Below are positions 53,760 to 61,362 of a stretch of DNA of 64,000 nucleotides, in pieces (position 1 is the first letter of the stretch; the number at the start of each line of letters is the position of its first letter). The stretch covers positions 3,100,001-3,164,000 of the forward strand of contig NC_013595.1 of NCBI RefSeq assembly GCF_000024865.1, read 5' to 3'. This DNA is from Streptosporangium roseum DSM 43021 (GTDB lineage: Bacteria; Actinomycetota; Actinomycetes; Streptosporangiales; Streptosporangiaceae). The position numbers and the translations under genes were made by a program. Under the pieces are notes generated by a model. That model saw only the letters and a list, made by a program, of their open reading frames with translations, was not told the DNA's origin and did no database searches.

Positions 53760-54724
53760 CCCCGCTACGGCGCCTGCTGGTGCTGCTGGCCGCCCTCGCC
53801 GTCCTCGGCGGCGCGGCGGCGGGCTACGCGGCCTGGGCCGCGCGCCGCGACCCCGTCCCGGCCCAGGCGGGGCAGGCGGGGCCGGGCGGCGTGCTCCGTC
53901 CCGGGCAGCTGATGTTCCGTACGGCGGCCGGCCGGGTGGCCGGGGTGCCGCTGGCGGACACCTCCGCCGCGCCCGCGGGCGGCGGCCTGGCCTGCGACCG
54001 CTTCTCCACGGGCGGCGGGACCTCGATCTGCCTGGTGGCCCGGCCGGGACCGGTGGCCACCACGCACGCGGTGATCCTCGACCGCTCGATGCGGGAGACC
54101 CGCCGGGTCAAGCTGGCCGGCATCCCGAACCGGGCCAGGATGTCGCAGAGCGGCCGGATGGCGTCGTGGACGGTGTTCGTCACCGGCGACTCCTACAGCG
54201 AGGGCGGCTTCTCCACCTGGAGCGGGATCCTGGACACCCGCACCGGCTACGCGGTGACCAACATCGAGGACATCCCGCTGACCCTGAACGGCCGCCGCTA
54301 CCACGCCGCCGACGTGAACTACTGGGGGGTCACCTTCGCCGCCGACGACAACCGGTTCTACGCGACCGTGGCCACCAAGGGGAAGACCTACCTCGTCGAG
54401 GGCGACTACGGCAGATGGCAGGCCCGCACGCTCAGGGAGAACGCCGAGTGCCCGTCGCTGTCCCCCGACGGGACCCGTCTGGTGTTCAAGAAGCGCGTCT
54501 CCGCCGACCCCGGCCGGATGTGGCGCCTGCACCTGCTGGACCTGGCCACCATGCGGGAGACGCCCCTGGCCGAGACCGCCAGCGTCGACGACCAGGTCGC
54601 CTGGCTCGACGGGCGCACGGTCATGTACGCCAAGGGGCCGGACGTCTGGTCGGTCCCCGCCGACGGCTCCGGCGCCCCGGCCCGGCTGGTGCGCGGGGCG
54701 TCCTCCCCGGTGGCCGTCCGGTGA
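53756..54724 (+). CDS. Exported TolB-like beta-propeller protein
   Basis: The 322-residue product has an N-terminal signal/anchor helix (LRRLLVLLAALAVLGGAAAGYAAW) and a repetitive beta-rich body. Its blades resemble WD40-like TolB repeats (LSPDGTRLVFKKRV, MWRLHLLDLATMRETPLAETASVDDQVAWLDGRTVMYAK, DVWSVPADGSG). Such proteins often act as binding partners or sensors. The ATG overlaps the MFS stop. Role unknown; association with the preceding phosphoesterase is by operon only. Confidence 0.82.
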   Translation: MTPLRRLLVLLAALAVLGGAAAGYAAWAARRDPVPAQAGQAGPGGVLRPGQLMFRTAAGRVAGVPLADTSAAPAGGGLACDRFSTGGGTSICLVARPGPVATTHAVILDRSMRETRRVKLAGIPNRARMSQSGRMASWTVFVTGDSYSEGGFSTWSGILDTRTGYAVTNIEDIPLTLNGRRYHAADVNYWGVTFAADDNRFYATVATKGKTYLVEGDYGRWQARTLRENAECPSLSPDGTRLVFKKRVSADPGRMWRLHLLDLATMRETPLAETASVDDQVAWLDGRTVMYAKGPDVWSVPADGSGAPARLVRGASSPVAVR

Positions 54725-54751
54725 CGGCTGTCATACCGGGTGGATGACGGT

Positions 54752-54763
54752 TGTCATATGACA
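54752..54763. promoter_or_regulatory. Palindrome TGTCATATGACA upstream of the serine hydrolase
   Basis: A perfect 12-bp palindrome with a further half-site CTGTCAT at 54728-54734, 119 bases before the hydrolase start. Its form resembles sites bound by GntR- or TetR-type repressors. The assignment is inference. Confidence 0.35.
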
Positions 54764-54882
54764 TCGAGGCGGCTTCGTACCGGCGGATGAAGGCCGGATC
54801 ATCCGGAGAGAGGAGGGAGGGCCGTGACCGGATTGCGATGATCGTCATGTCGTATTTTCCGGACCTGAGGAGCTGACGGGCG

Positions 54883-56197
54883 ATGACTCTCGCGCGACCC
54901 CACCACCGCGGACGGACGATCGCCGGACTCGGGCTGAGCGCTGTGCTCGTGACCTGGGCCGCCGCACCCGCCACCTGGGCTGCCGCACCCGCCGCGACGG
55001 CCGGCCCCCTGGCCGGGCCGGCGGCCGCGTCGGCCGGACTCGACCGTGAGGCGCTCCGGCGCGGCCTCGACGCGATCCGCGAGGCCGGGGATGTACGGCA
55101 CCTACTCCGCCGTGCGGGACGCCGGCGCCGACTGGAGCGGGGCGGCAGGGGTCGCCGACGTGCGCACCAAGCGGCCGGTCCACCCCCGGATGCTCCACCG
55201 GGTCGGCAGCATCACCAAGACCTTCACAGCGGTCGCGCTCCTCCAGCAGGTCGAACGGGGGAGGATCGAGCTGGACGCGCCCGTCTCGCGCTACCTGCCC
55301 GAGCTGATCCCGGGGGAGCGCGGCCAGAAGATCACGGTGCGGATGCTGCTCAACCACACCAGCGGCATCGGCGACTACGTCTCCGGTGCCTTCCCCTCGT
55401 TCCAGCAGGGCTCCACCGCCAGCCTGGACGACAACCGCTTCCGCGACTTCTCCCCCGGGGAACTGGTGAGGTTCGGCCTGGAGGCGCCGTCCACGGGGGA
55501 GCCGGGACAGAACTGGTCCTACTCCAACACCAACTACATCATCGCCGGCCTGCTCCTGGAGAAGGTGACCGGCGCCGCCGCCGAGCCGTACATCACCCGG
55601 CACGTGATCCGCAAGGCCGGGCTGCGTGACACCTCATTCCCGCGCACGCCGCTGATCCCCGGGCCGCACTCCAAGGCCTACGAGTCGTTCTACGGCTACA
55701 TCGACCCGCCGCGCGACTACAGCGTCTACGACATGTCCTGGGCGGGTACGGCGGGTGCGGTCGTCTCGACGATGGACGACCTCAACCGGTTCTACCGGGC
55801 TCTGCTGGGCGGCAGGCTCCTCGGCTCCGCGCAGCTCGCCCAGATGCAGACCACGGTGCCGGTCACCGACGGCCAGGGCAACGTCCTGATGAACTACGGG
55901 CTCGGCCTCTACGCCCAGGACCTGCCGTGCGGCCGGTTCTGGGGCCACGACGGAGGGGTGTTCGGGATGGGCACGTTCTCGCTGTCCAGCCCGGACGGCC
56001 GCCGCCAGCTCTCCTTGGGGATAAACCTGATGAAGTACCAGCGGATCGACGAGAACGGCGTTCTCCAGCCCCACGCGATCGACTTCGCGCTCGGGGACCA
56101 CATGCTCCAGGCCCTGTGCGGCCCCGCCGCGCCCCTGGCGAAGGGTGAGCGGCCGCTCACGCCCTTCCCGACCCAGCAGGTCCTGGTCAAGAGGTAG
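54883..56197 (+). CDS. Secreted serine hydrolase (class C beta-lactamase / DD-peptidase fold), frameshifted
   Basis: Reading from ATG 54883 (after GAGGAG) gives a signal peptide and GLDREALRRGLDAIREAG. The rest, starting MYGTYSAVRDAGADW, is in another frame. Removing one G from GGGG (55087-55090) joins them. The catalytic domain shows the nucleophile motif SITK, YSNTNY and HDGG, the SxxK-YxN-HxG pattern of this fold, with R-x-x-LLNHTSGIGDYV. The family includes D-Ala-D-Ala carboxypeptidases, esterases and beta-lactamases. Without the repair, only a signal-less product from ATG 55091 could be made. A long hairpin follows the gene. Confidence 0.82.
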
Positions 56198-56289
56198 CCG
56201 CCCGCTCCCGTGGCCGGCCCGCCGGTCGGCCCGGGGCCCCGGCCCCGCCGGTGCGCGGGGCGTCCTCGCCGGCGGTGTCGCGCTGAGCC

Positions 56290-56327
56290 TCCCGTTCCCG
56301 TACGGCGGGTGCCGTACGGGAACGGGA
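56290..56327. terminator. Bidirectional terminator between convergent genes
   Basis: A perfect 17-bp stem (TCCCGTTCCCGTACGGC with its complement) closes a GGGT loop, between the serine hydrolase and the RDD gene. Confidence 0.75.
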
Positions 56328-56366
56328 ACCTCTCACAGAGAGGGGTCAGGCCTGTGGGTCAGGTGG

Positions 56367-56942
56367 TCAGCGGGACACCTTCACGACGACGGTGTTGGCC
56401 ACCTTGTCGTGCAGGCACTGCTGGAGCGGCTTGTCCCAGAACTGCCACAGGACGTTCACCAGGCTGAAGATGCCGCCGATGAGGTTGAGGAACGTCTGGA
56501 AGCCGAGCAGTTGCGGCCCGTAGAGCACGCCGATCCGCTTGAGGGCGCTCTGCGAGTCCAGGCCGCCCTGGAGGCCCGCGCCCACCGTGGTGATGCGGAT
56601 CTTCATGAGCTTCTTGCCGAGGGTCTGCCCGTCACGGGTGATCTGGAAGTACTCGTAGGCCGAATAGATCAAGAATCCCACGATGGCTGAGATCAGCAAC
56701 CCGAGGAACGAGGTGACCGGCACCTCGGCGGTGGTGCCGAGCAGGGTGATCTCCTCGGTGGTGGTGAACGCCCCGGCGATGATCGGGGTGATGATCACCA
56801 TGACGACGACGCCCAGGATGACGGAGTCGATCAGGCGGGCGACGAGACGCTCCCACCAGACGGCCAGGACGGGGGGAGCGGGAGGGACGGATCCATAGGG
56901 GGCCTGTCCGTACGCGCCGTGGTTGGGGGGTTCAGCGGTCAT
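56367..56942 (-). CDS. RDD family membrane protein
   Basis: The 191-residue protein has a short Pro/Tyr-rich N-terminal head (AYGQAPYGSVPPAPPV) and the RDD signature WWERLVARLIDSVILGVVVMVII with Arg-Asp in the first helix. A second region reads YEYFQITRDGQTLGKKLMKIRI. Three to four membrane helices are expected. RDD proteins are of mostly unknown function; some act in ion transport. The ATG at 56942 (TAEPPNHGAYG) is the first start that keeps the family-like head; longer readings upstream are non-coding Arg-rich. Confidence 0.88.
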   Translation of the reverse strand: MTAEPPNHGAYGQAPYGSVPPAPPVLAVWWERLVARLIDSVILGVVVMVIITPIIAGAFTTTEEITLLGTTAEVPVTSFLGLLISAIVGFLIYSAYEYFQITRDGQTLGKKLMKIRITTVGAGLQGGLDSQSALKRIGVLYGPQLLGFQTFLNLIGGIFSLVNVLWQFWDKPLQQCLHDKVANTVVVKVSR

Positions 56943-57177
56943 TGTTGACGATCTCCACGTGCCCTGAGGGCTGTCGGTGTCCGGGGGATACTCCGGTCGG
57001 ACCGGTGCCCGCTCGATCCTCTTGTGATCACCGCTCCCGTGGGACGGCGGTTGGACAAGCCGGATCGGGGCGTCACCTTGTCGCTTTCCGGGGTGGAACA
57101 TACCGCCGTGATCGGCGAATCGCTCCAGTATGCACCTGGCCAACCCCGGAGTGTATCTTTTTCCCTTTGCACCTGAA

Positions 57178-57192
57178 TCGAGTTGCACTCGA
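57178..57192. promoter_or_regulatory. Palindrome TCGAGTTGCACTCGA
   Basis: A 6-bp inverted repeat with 3-base centre in the 464-base gap 56943-57406 before the RDD gene. The gap otherwise shows no gene or clear promoter. Regulatory function is conjecture. Confidence 0.25.
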
Positions 57193-57406
57193 ATGGCCGG
57201 CCCGCCCCCGCGGGACCGGCCACGGCCGCCTCCGGCCGTCGCATGCCGGCGGCCCCGCAGACGCCGTGCCGTGACCGCCGCCCGAGCGCGTGCGCGGGCT
57301 CGGCTCCAGGCCCCCGCGGCCGGAGCCGAGCCGTTCGGCGCCGGTGACGGCACGGCGGACGGGACGCCGCACGCCGTAGGGGGCGCGGCGACAGGGGGGA
57401 CCGGGG

Positions 57407-58714
57407 TCAGAACACCGGGGTGCCCAGCGAGCAGGGCTGGGGATCGGGACGGCTGCTCAGCCCGGACAGGTCGGCCAGGAGGGCGTCCCACCGGGCGCCG
57501 ACGGCGTCGAGGTCGTAGCGGGCGGCGGTACGCAGCGCGTTGCCGCCCAGCGTGCGGCGGAGCTCCTCATCCTCGATCAGGCGGCGGATGCCGCCGGCGA
57601 GCGCGCCGGCCTTCCCGGCGCCGACCAGCAGGCCGTCGTGCTCGTGAGTGATGATCTCGCGGGGGCCGTGCGGGCAGTCGAAGCTGACCACCGGCACCCC
57701 CTTGCTCATCGCCTCCAGGATGGTCATGCCGAAGCCCTCGTACCGGGAACTGACCACGTAGATCGACGCCTTGGCGAGCTCCACGCCGATCTCCCGGCTG
57801 CTGCCCATCAGTAGCACCCGGCCGGTCAGGCCGGCCTCCTCGATCTGATCGCGCAGCCGCTGCTCCCGCTCCGGCGTACCTCCGCCGTAGATGCGCAGGA
57901 TCCAGTCCGGGTGCGCCTGCGCGACCTGCCGCCAGGCCTTGACCAGGCGGTCGAAACCCTTGGCGTGGACCACCCGGCCGATGGCGACCGCGACCTTCTC
58001 CTCCAGGCGCGAGACGTCTCCGGCCAGCCGGGGCACGGCGTTGGGGACGCGGACCAGCCGCCGGGGGGCGTCGGCCTCCAGCAGCCCGGCGTACTGCTCC
58101 AGGTCCGCTTCGGTGAGGGTGACGAACGCGTCGAGCCTGCCGTACCGCCGCCTGATGAGCCGTCGCATCTCGGGCTTGTGGACCTGGAGGGCGACGTGCT
58201 CCTGCCCGATGGTGATCACCTCGGGCGGCGCGAACAGGGCGGCGGCCAGGTTGTAGCCCGGCCGCGTGGTGATCACGACGCCGCCGCGCATGGCCCGCAG
58301 GCGGCGGATCAGGCGCAGGTCGGTCCAGAGGGAGACGGTGTGGTGGATGTTCTCCTGCTCGGGCACGAGCCTGCTGGGGAAGCGCGACAGCAGCCGGGCC
58401 GCCGGGCCGCGCGCCGCGACCCTGTCGTCCAGGAACGACACCCGCACGCCCGGCGGGATGGGCAGGAACGGCTCCTCGGCCGTGCGGACGACGCTGACGA
58501 TCTCCACGTCCCGCTCCCGGGCCAGGTATCCCGCGAGGTTCAGCACGGTGCGGATGGTGCCGCCCATCCCGTAGGCGTGATGCAGCAGGATCCGGACCGT
58601 GCCCGTGTCCCCGCCCGCGCCCGTCGCGGACGCCCGTCGCGCCCGCCTGTCGTTGAGCCTCCTCAGTGACCACAGCGCCGCACGCCTGACCGATCCCCGA
58701 ATTTTCCCCGTCAA
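57407..58714 (-). CDS. GT4-family glycosyltransferase
   Basis: The 435-residue protein has the GT-B fold of glycosyltransferase family 4. The N-terminal domain shows LLHHAYGMGGTIRTVLNLAGYLAR, and the C-terminal domain has VAIGRVVHAKGFDRLVKAW and the EX7E-type SSRYEGFGMTILEAMSKGVPVVSFDCPHGPREII. Such enzymes transfer sugars from nucleotide donors to surface polysaccharide, teichoic-acid-like or lipid acceptors. The N terminus (TGKIRGSVRRAALWSLRRLNDRRARR) is basic and suits membrane contact. The start is TTG at 58714 after GGGGAA. No acceptor can be predicted. Confidence 0.9.
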   Translation of the reverse strand: MTGKIRGSVRRAALWSLRRLNDRRARRASATGAGGDTGTVRILLHHAYGMGGTIRTVLNLAGYLARERDVEIVSVVRTAEEPFLPIPPGVRVSFLDDRVAARGPAARLLSRFPSRLVPEQENIHHTVSLWTDLRLIRRLRAMRGGVVITTRPGYNLAAALFAPPEVITIGQEHVALQVHKPEMRRLIRRRYGRLDAFVTLTEADLEQYAGLLEADAPRRLVRVPNAVPRLAGDVSRLEEKVAVAIGRVVHAKGFDRLVKAWRQVAQAHPDWILRIYGGGTPEREQRLRDQIEEAGLTGRVLLMGSSREIGVELAKASIYVVSSRYEGFGMTILEAMSKGVPVVSFDCPHGPREIITHEHDGLLVGAGKAGALAGGIRRLIEDEELRRTLGGNALRTAARYDLDAVGARWDALLADLSGLSSRPDPQPCSLGTPVF

Positions 58715-58753
58715 TTGAAGGTTCCCCGTTCGAATGGTCGTCCCGTCTCATGA

Positions 58754-58789
58754 CGCGCTCCCGGGACCTCCCCCGGTCCCGGGAGCGCG
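58754..58789 (-). terminator. Terminator hairpin after the CU044_5270-family gene
   Basis: A perfect 15-bp stem, CGCGCTCCCGGGACC with GGTCCCGGGAGCGCG, encloses TCCCCC, starting 5 bases past the stop codon. Confidence 0.7.
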
Positions 58790-58794
58790 ACGCC

Positions 58795-59787
58795 CTAGGG
58801 GAGGGCGGGCACCGACGGCTTGCCGTCGGTCCAGCCGATCTGGAGCGTGACCGAGGTCGAGGTCGAGGTCTTGGCGGGGACCGGCTCGCCGCCGTACTTC
58901 ACCTCGGAGGCCAGGGGTGTCATCGTGCCGGTGTCGACGATCAGCCGTTCTGTGGCGGCGATCACGTGCTTCTGCTGTGATCCGCCGGAGCCCTTGCCCC
59001 AGGCGAGGTCGATGAGGAAGCCCTGGCCGGTCCTGCCCCGCGGGTCCTCGACCTTCCCCAGGGAACGGACGCCGGGTATCGTGGGCAGCGCCTCATACGC
59101 TGCGGCGCGGACCTCCTTCACCGGGGCGTCGGACAGTATGCCGACCAGCTGCCCCCTCACATAGCTCTCGCGGGTGTCGTCGGAGACGCCGGAGTTCGGA
59201 TCCCGCGACGCCTTGTCGATCCAGGTCTTCAGCCCGGCCGGGTCCGTGGGCAGAGCCTGGGCCTGCTCGTACGACAGCATCCGGTCGACCAGGTCGAACC
59301 CGATCAGGGGAGCGCCTTTTGCGCCCAGGTTGAGAAAGAGCCTGCCCTTGTCCGGCTGGGCGGACAGGGAGGCCGTCATGCCGTTCGCGGTGCGGGTCCA
59401 GGTGGTCGGGGAGCCGTCGCGGCGCCATGCCCGCTCGTCCGCGGCGCTCTTCGGACGCACGCCGAGATCCCGGTATCCCCGCCAGGTCCTGCCGTCGAGT
59501 GCGGTCCATCTCTCCGCGACAGACTGCTGCTCCACCCAGTAACGGTTCTTCCCACGCCCGAGCTGGTGGGAGTAGGTGCCCTTCCAGAGCGTCCGGGTGT
59601 GCCAGTAGGCGCCCTCCGCGGGAGCCGTCACCGCCTGAGCGGCGGCCGCGAGCCGGAGAGCCGGCATGGGCTGCGGACCCGACAGCGCGATGGCGCCCAC
59701 GGCGGCCAGGCCGATCCCGACCGCGGTCAACCGGCGGATCGGCGTGGCCGGGCGCGTCGTCCGGTCCTTCGAATGATCAGTTCGCAT
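58795..59787 (-). CDS. CU044_5270-type anchored extracytoplasmic protein
   Basis: The 330-residue protein has a short cytoplasmic head, one hydrophobic segment (about residues 17-37, RLTAVGIGLAAVGAIALSG) and a large outside domain with conserved-looking blocks YWHTRTLWKG and GRTWRGYRDLG, and YVRGQLVGILSDAPVKEVRAAAYEALPTIPGV. It resembles the actinobacterial CU044_5270 group, which is usually found beside SigE-family sigma genes; its role is unknown. The ATG lies inside a perfect inverted repeat shared with the divergent sigma gene. A transcript starting at the ATG (leaderless) is suggested by the promoter spacing. Confidence 0.8.
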   Translation of the reverse strand: MRTDHSKDRTTRPATPIRRLTAVGIGLAAVGAIALSGPQPMPALRLAAAAQAVTAPAEGAYWHTRTLWKGTYSHQLGRGKNRYWVEQQSVAERWTALDGRTWRGYRDLGVRPKSAADERAWRRDGSPTTWTRTANGMTASLSAQPDKGRLFLNLGAKGAPLIGFDLVDRMLSYEQAQALPTDPAGLKTWIDKASRDPNSGVSDDTRESYVRGQLVGILSDAPVKEVRAAAYEALPTIPGVRSLGKVEDPRGRTGQGFLIDLAWGKGSGGSQQKHVIAATERLIVDTGTMTPLASEVKYGGEPVPAKTSTSTSVTLQIGWTDGKPSVPALP

Positions 59788-59904
59788 GCCAGCTAATACG
59801 CCTGGGCCGTCCAGGGCGTTGCCTGCCGAATCCATAAATTTCCTGGAATCGGGGTGATCGATGCGGGCAACGATCTGTCCGGCCCAGGCGTATTAGCTGG
59901 CATG
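59785..59904. promoter_or_regulatory. Mirrored ECF promoters in a perfect 24-bp inverted repeat
   Basis: 59785-59808 and 59881-59904 are perfect inverted copies of each other. Each arm, read outward, ends at an ATG and contains CGTATTA, six bases (GCTGGC) and ATG. GGCAAC lies 17 bases upstream of CGTATTA on both sides, so the motif GGCAAC-N17-CGTATTA-N6-ATG occurs twice, divergently. This has the form of an ECF-sigma promoter (GGCAAC -35, CGTA -10). Similarity continues past the perfect arms into the 72-base spacer. Confidence 0.75.
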
Positions 59905-59925
59905 AAATTGGATGAACAGGCGTGA
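59902..59925 (+). CDS. Seven-residue leader cistron before the sigma gene
   Basis: The ATG at the end of the right arm opens MKLDEQA followed by TGA, which overlaps the sigma GTG (GTGA). It has the same upstream context as the divergent gene start, so it is probably the first codon of a leaderless message that hands ribosomes to the sigma gene. Confidence 0.5.
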   Translation: MKLDEQA

Positions 59926-60437
59926 GCGGCCCGGAGGACGACGGGTTCGCCGCGTTCGTCGCCGCGCGCGGCACCAGCCTGCTGCGGGTCGCCTACCTCG
60001 CGTGCGGCGACGGACGGGACGCGGAGGACCTGCTGCAGACGGCGCTGGAGCGCACCTACCGCAAGTGGGACCGGGTGCGTCATGACAGCCCCGAGCCCTA
60101 CGTCCGCCGCGTCATCGTCAACACCGCCATCAGCCGTGCCCGGCGCCGGGCGATCCTGCGGATCATCCCGACGCACACCCCGCCCGAGCTGCCGGTCAGG
60201 GAGACCGACGTCGACCTGCGCCGCGTGCTCATGGACGCCCTGCGAGCCCTGCCTCCCCGGCAGCGCGCGGTGGTCGTCCTGCGCTACTGGGAGGACCTCG
60301 GCGAGACCCAGACCGCGGAGATCCTCGGCTGCTCGGCGGGCACCGTGAAAAGCCAGGCGTCGAAAGCGCTCACCAAGCTCCGGTCGGCGATCGGCGCCGA
60401 ATCAGTGGAAGGGCTGATCAGGAATGTCCATGCTTGA
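59922..60437 (+). CDS. SigE-family ECF RNA polymerase sigma factor
   Basis: The 171-residue protein has sigma region 2 (FVAARGTSLLRVAYLACGDGRDAEDLLQTALERTYRKWDRV) and region 4 (ALPPRQRAVVVLRYWEDLGETQTAEILGCSAGTVKSQASKALTKLRS). It belongs to the actinobacterial SigE-like ECF group. It directs RNA polymerase to its own promoters, and the mirrored promoter just upstream is the likely target. The start is GTG overlapping the leader-cistron stop. The following membrane-protein gene overlaps its end by 14 bases. Confidence 0.92.
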   Translation: MSGPEDDGFAAFVAARGTSLLRVAYLACGDGRDAEDLLQTALERTYRKWDRVRHDSPEPYVRRVIVNTAISRARRRAILRIIPTHTPPELPVRETDVDLRRVLMDALRALPPRQRAVVVLRYWEDLGETQTAEILGCSAGTVKSQASKALTKLRSAIGAESVEGLIRNVHA

Positions 60438-61263
60438 GGACGACCTCCGCCAGGTCATGGCGGACGAGACGGCGCGGCTGCGCGCCGCACCCGACCTGGT
60501 GGACCGGGTCATCCGCTCCTCACGGCGCAGGAGGACGGTGCGGACCAGGTACGTCGCGGTGGTCGCCGCGGCGGCCGTCGTGGGGATCACGGTCCCCACC
60601 GGTCTGACCCTCGCCTCCGGGCACACGGTCGTGCCGGGACCCGAGGCCGTGATGGCGTCATCCGACAGCACCGCATCCGCCGTGCCGCAGCCCTTCGAAC
60701 CGCCCCCGCTGCCCACCCCGTCGCCGACCCGCGACTTCGGGGACCTGGGCGACGGAAAGGCCTTCGGGCGTGTCAAGGTGGGATACCTGCCCGACGGCCT
60801 GCAGTGGTCCCACCGGTCGAGCGACTGGGGTGACGAGTACACGACCTCGTGGAACTACGACGGCGACAAGAACGGCTTCTACTGCGTCCAGATCTTCGTC
60901 CACGAAGGCCAGGCCGCCCAGAGGACCCGCGAGGTCGTGCAGTCCTACCGCGACAAGTCCGACGGCGAGGAGGCGACCCTCGGCGACCGGACCGGCTACC
61001 TGGTCACCCAGTGGGTCGGCGAGGACGGCGGCAAGGGCACCCCCACGATGTTCCTCACCATGGGCTCCGACCGGATGGCCGAGATCATGCTCAGCCCGTT
61101 CTTCGTCAAGGATCTGGGGACCCGGGAAGCGGTCGAGCGCGAGCTGAAGAAGATCGCCCAAGGCCTTACCGCCACCGACGGGGACCCGGGGACGACCAGC
61201 GAAGCGCCCGCCCCCGACGGCGGGGACGTGGGGAAGGCCACCGAGGCGCCTGCCGGCGGCTGA
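60424..61263 (+). CDS. Putative membrane-anchored anti-sigma partner
   Basis: The 279-residue product has a cytoplasmic head of about 38 residues (SMLEDDLRQVMADETARLRAAPDLVDRVIRSSRRRR). One membrane helix follows (about residues 42-62, RYVAVVAAAAVVGITVPTGLTLAS), then a Pro-rich linker and an extracytoplasmic domain (VKVGYLPDGLQWSHRSSDWGDEY...). Its overlap with the sigma gene and topology suggest the cognate regulator, but no classical zinc anti-sigma motif is visible. The alternative start is ATG 60430. Confidence 0.7.
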   Translation: MSMLEDDLRQVMADETARLRAAPDLVDRVIRSSRRRRTVRTRYVAVVAAAAVVGITVPTGLTLASGHTVVPGPEAVMASSDSTASAVPQPFEPPPLPTPSPTRDFGDLGDGKAFGRVKVGYLPDGLQWSHRSSDWGDEYTTSWNYDGDKNGFYCVQIFVHEGQAAQRTREVVQSYRDKSDGEEATLGDRTGYLVTQWVGEDGGKGTPTMFLTMGSDRMAEIMLSPFFVKDLGTREAVERELKKIAQGLTATDGDPGTTSEAPAPDGGDVGKATEAPAGG

Positions 61264-61362
61264 ACTCCCCGGAAAGACCGTCAGAGGGATGACCCGCGAC
61301 GGCTGGGGACCCACGAGGGATCTCCCGAGCTCCCCGCCGGGCCGAACCCGCCCGTCACCGGC

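Noticed and set aside
57178..57192. SOS (LexA) box
   Set aside because: TCGAGTTGCACTCGA lacks the TCGAAC-GTTCGA arms of actinobacterial SOS boxes.
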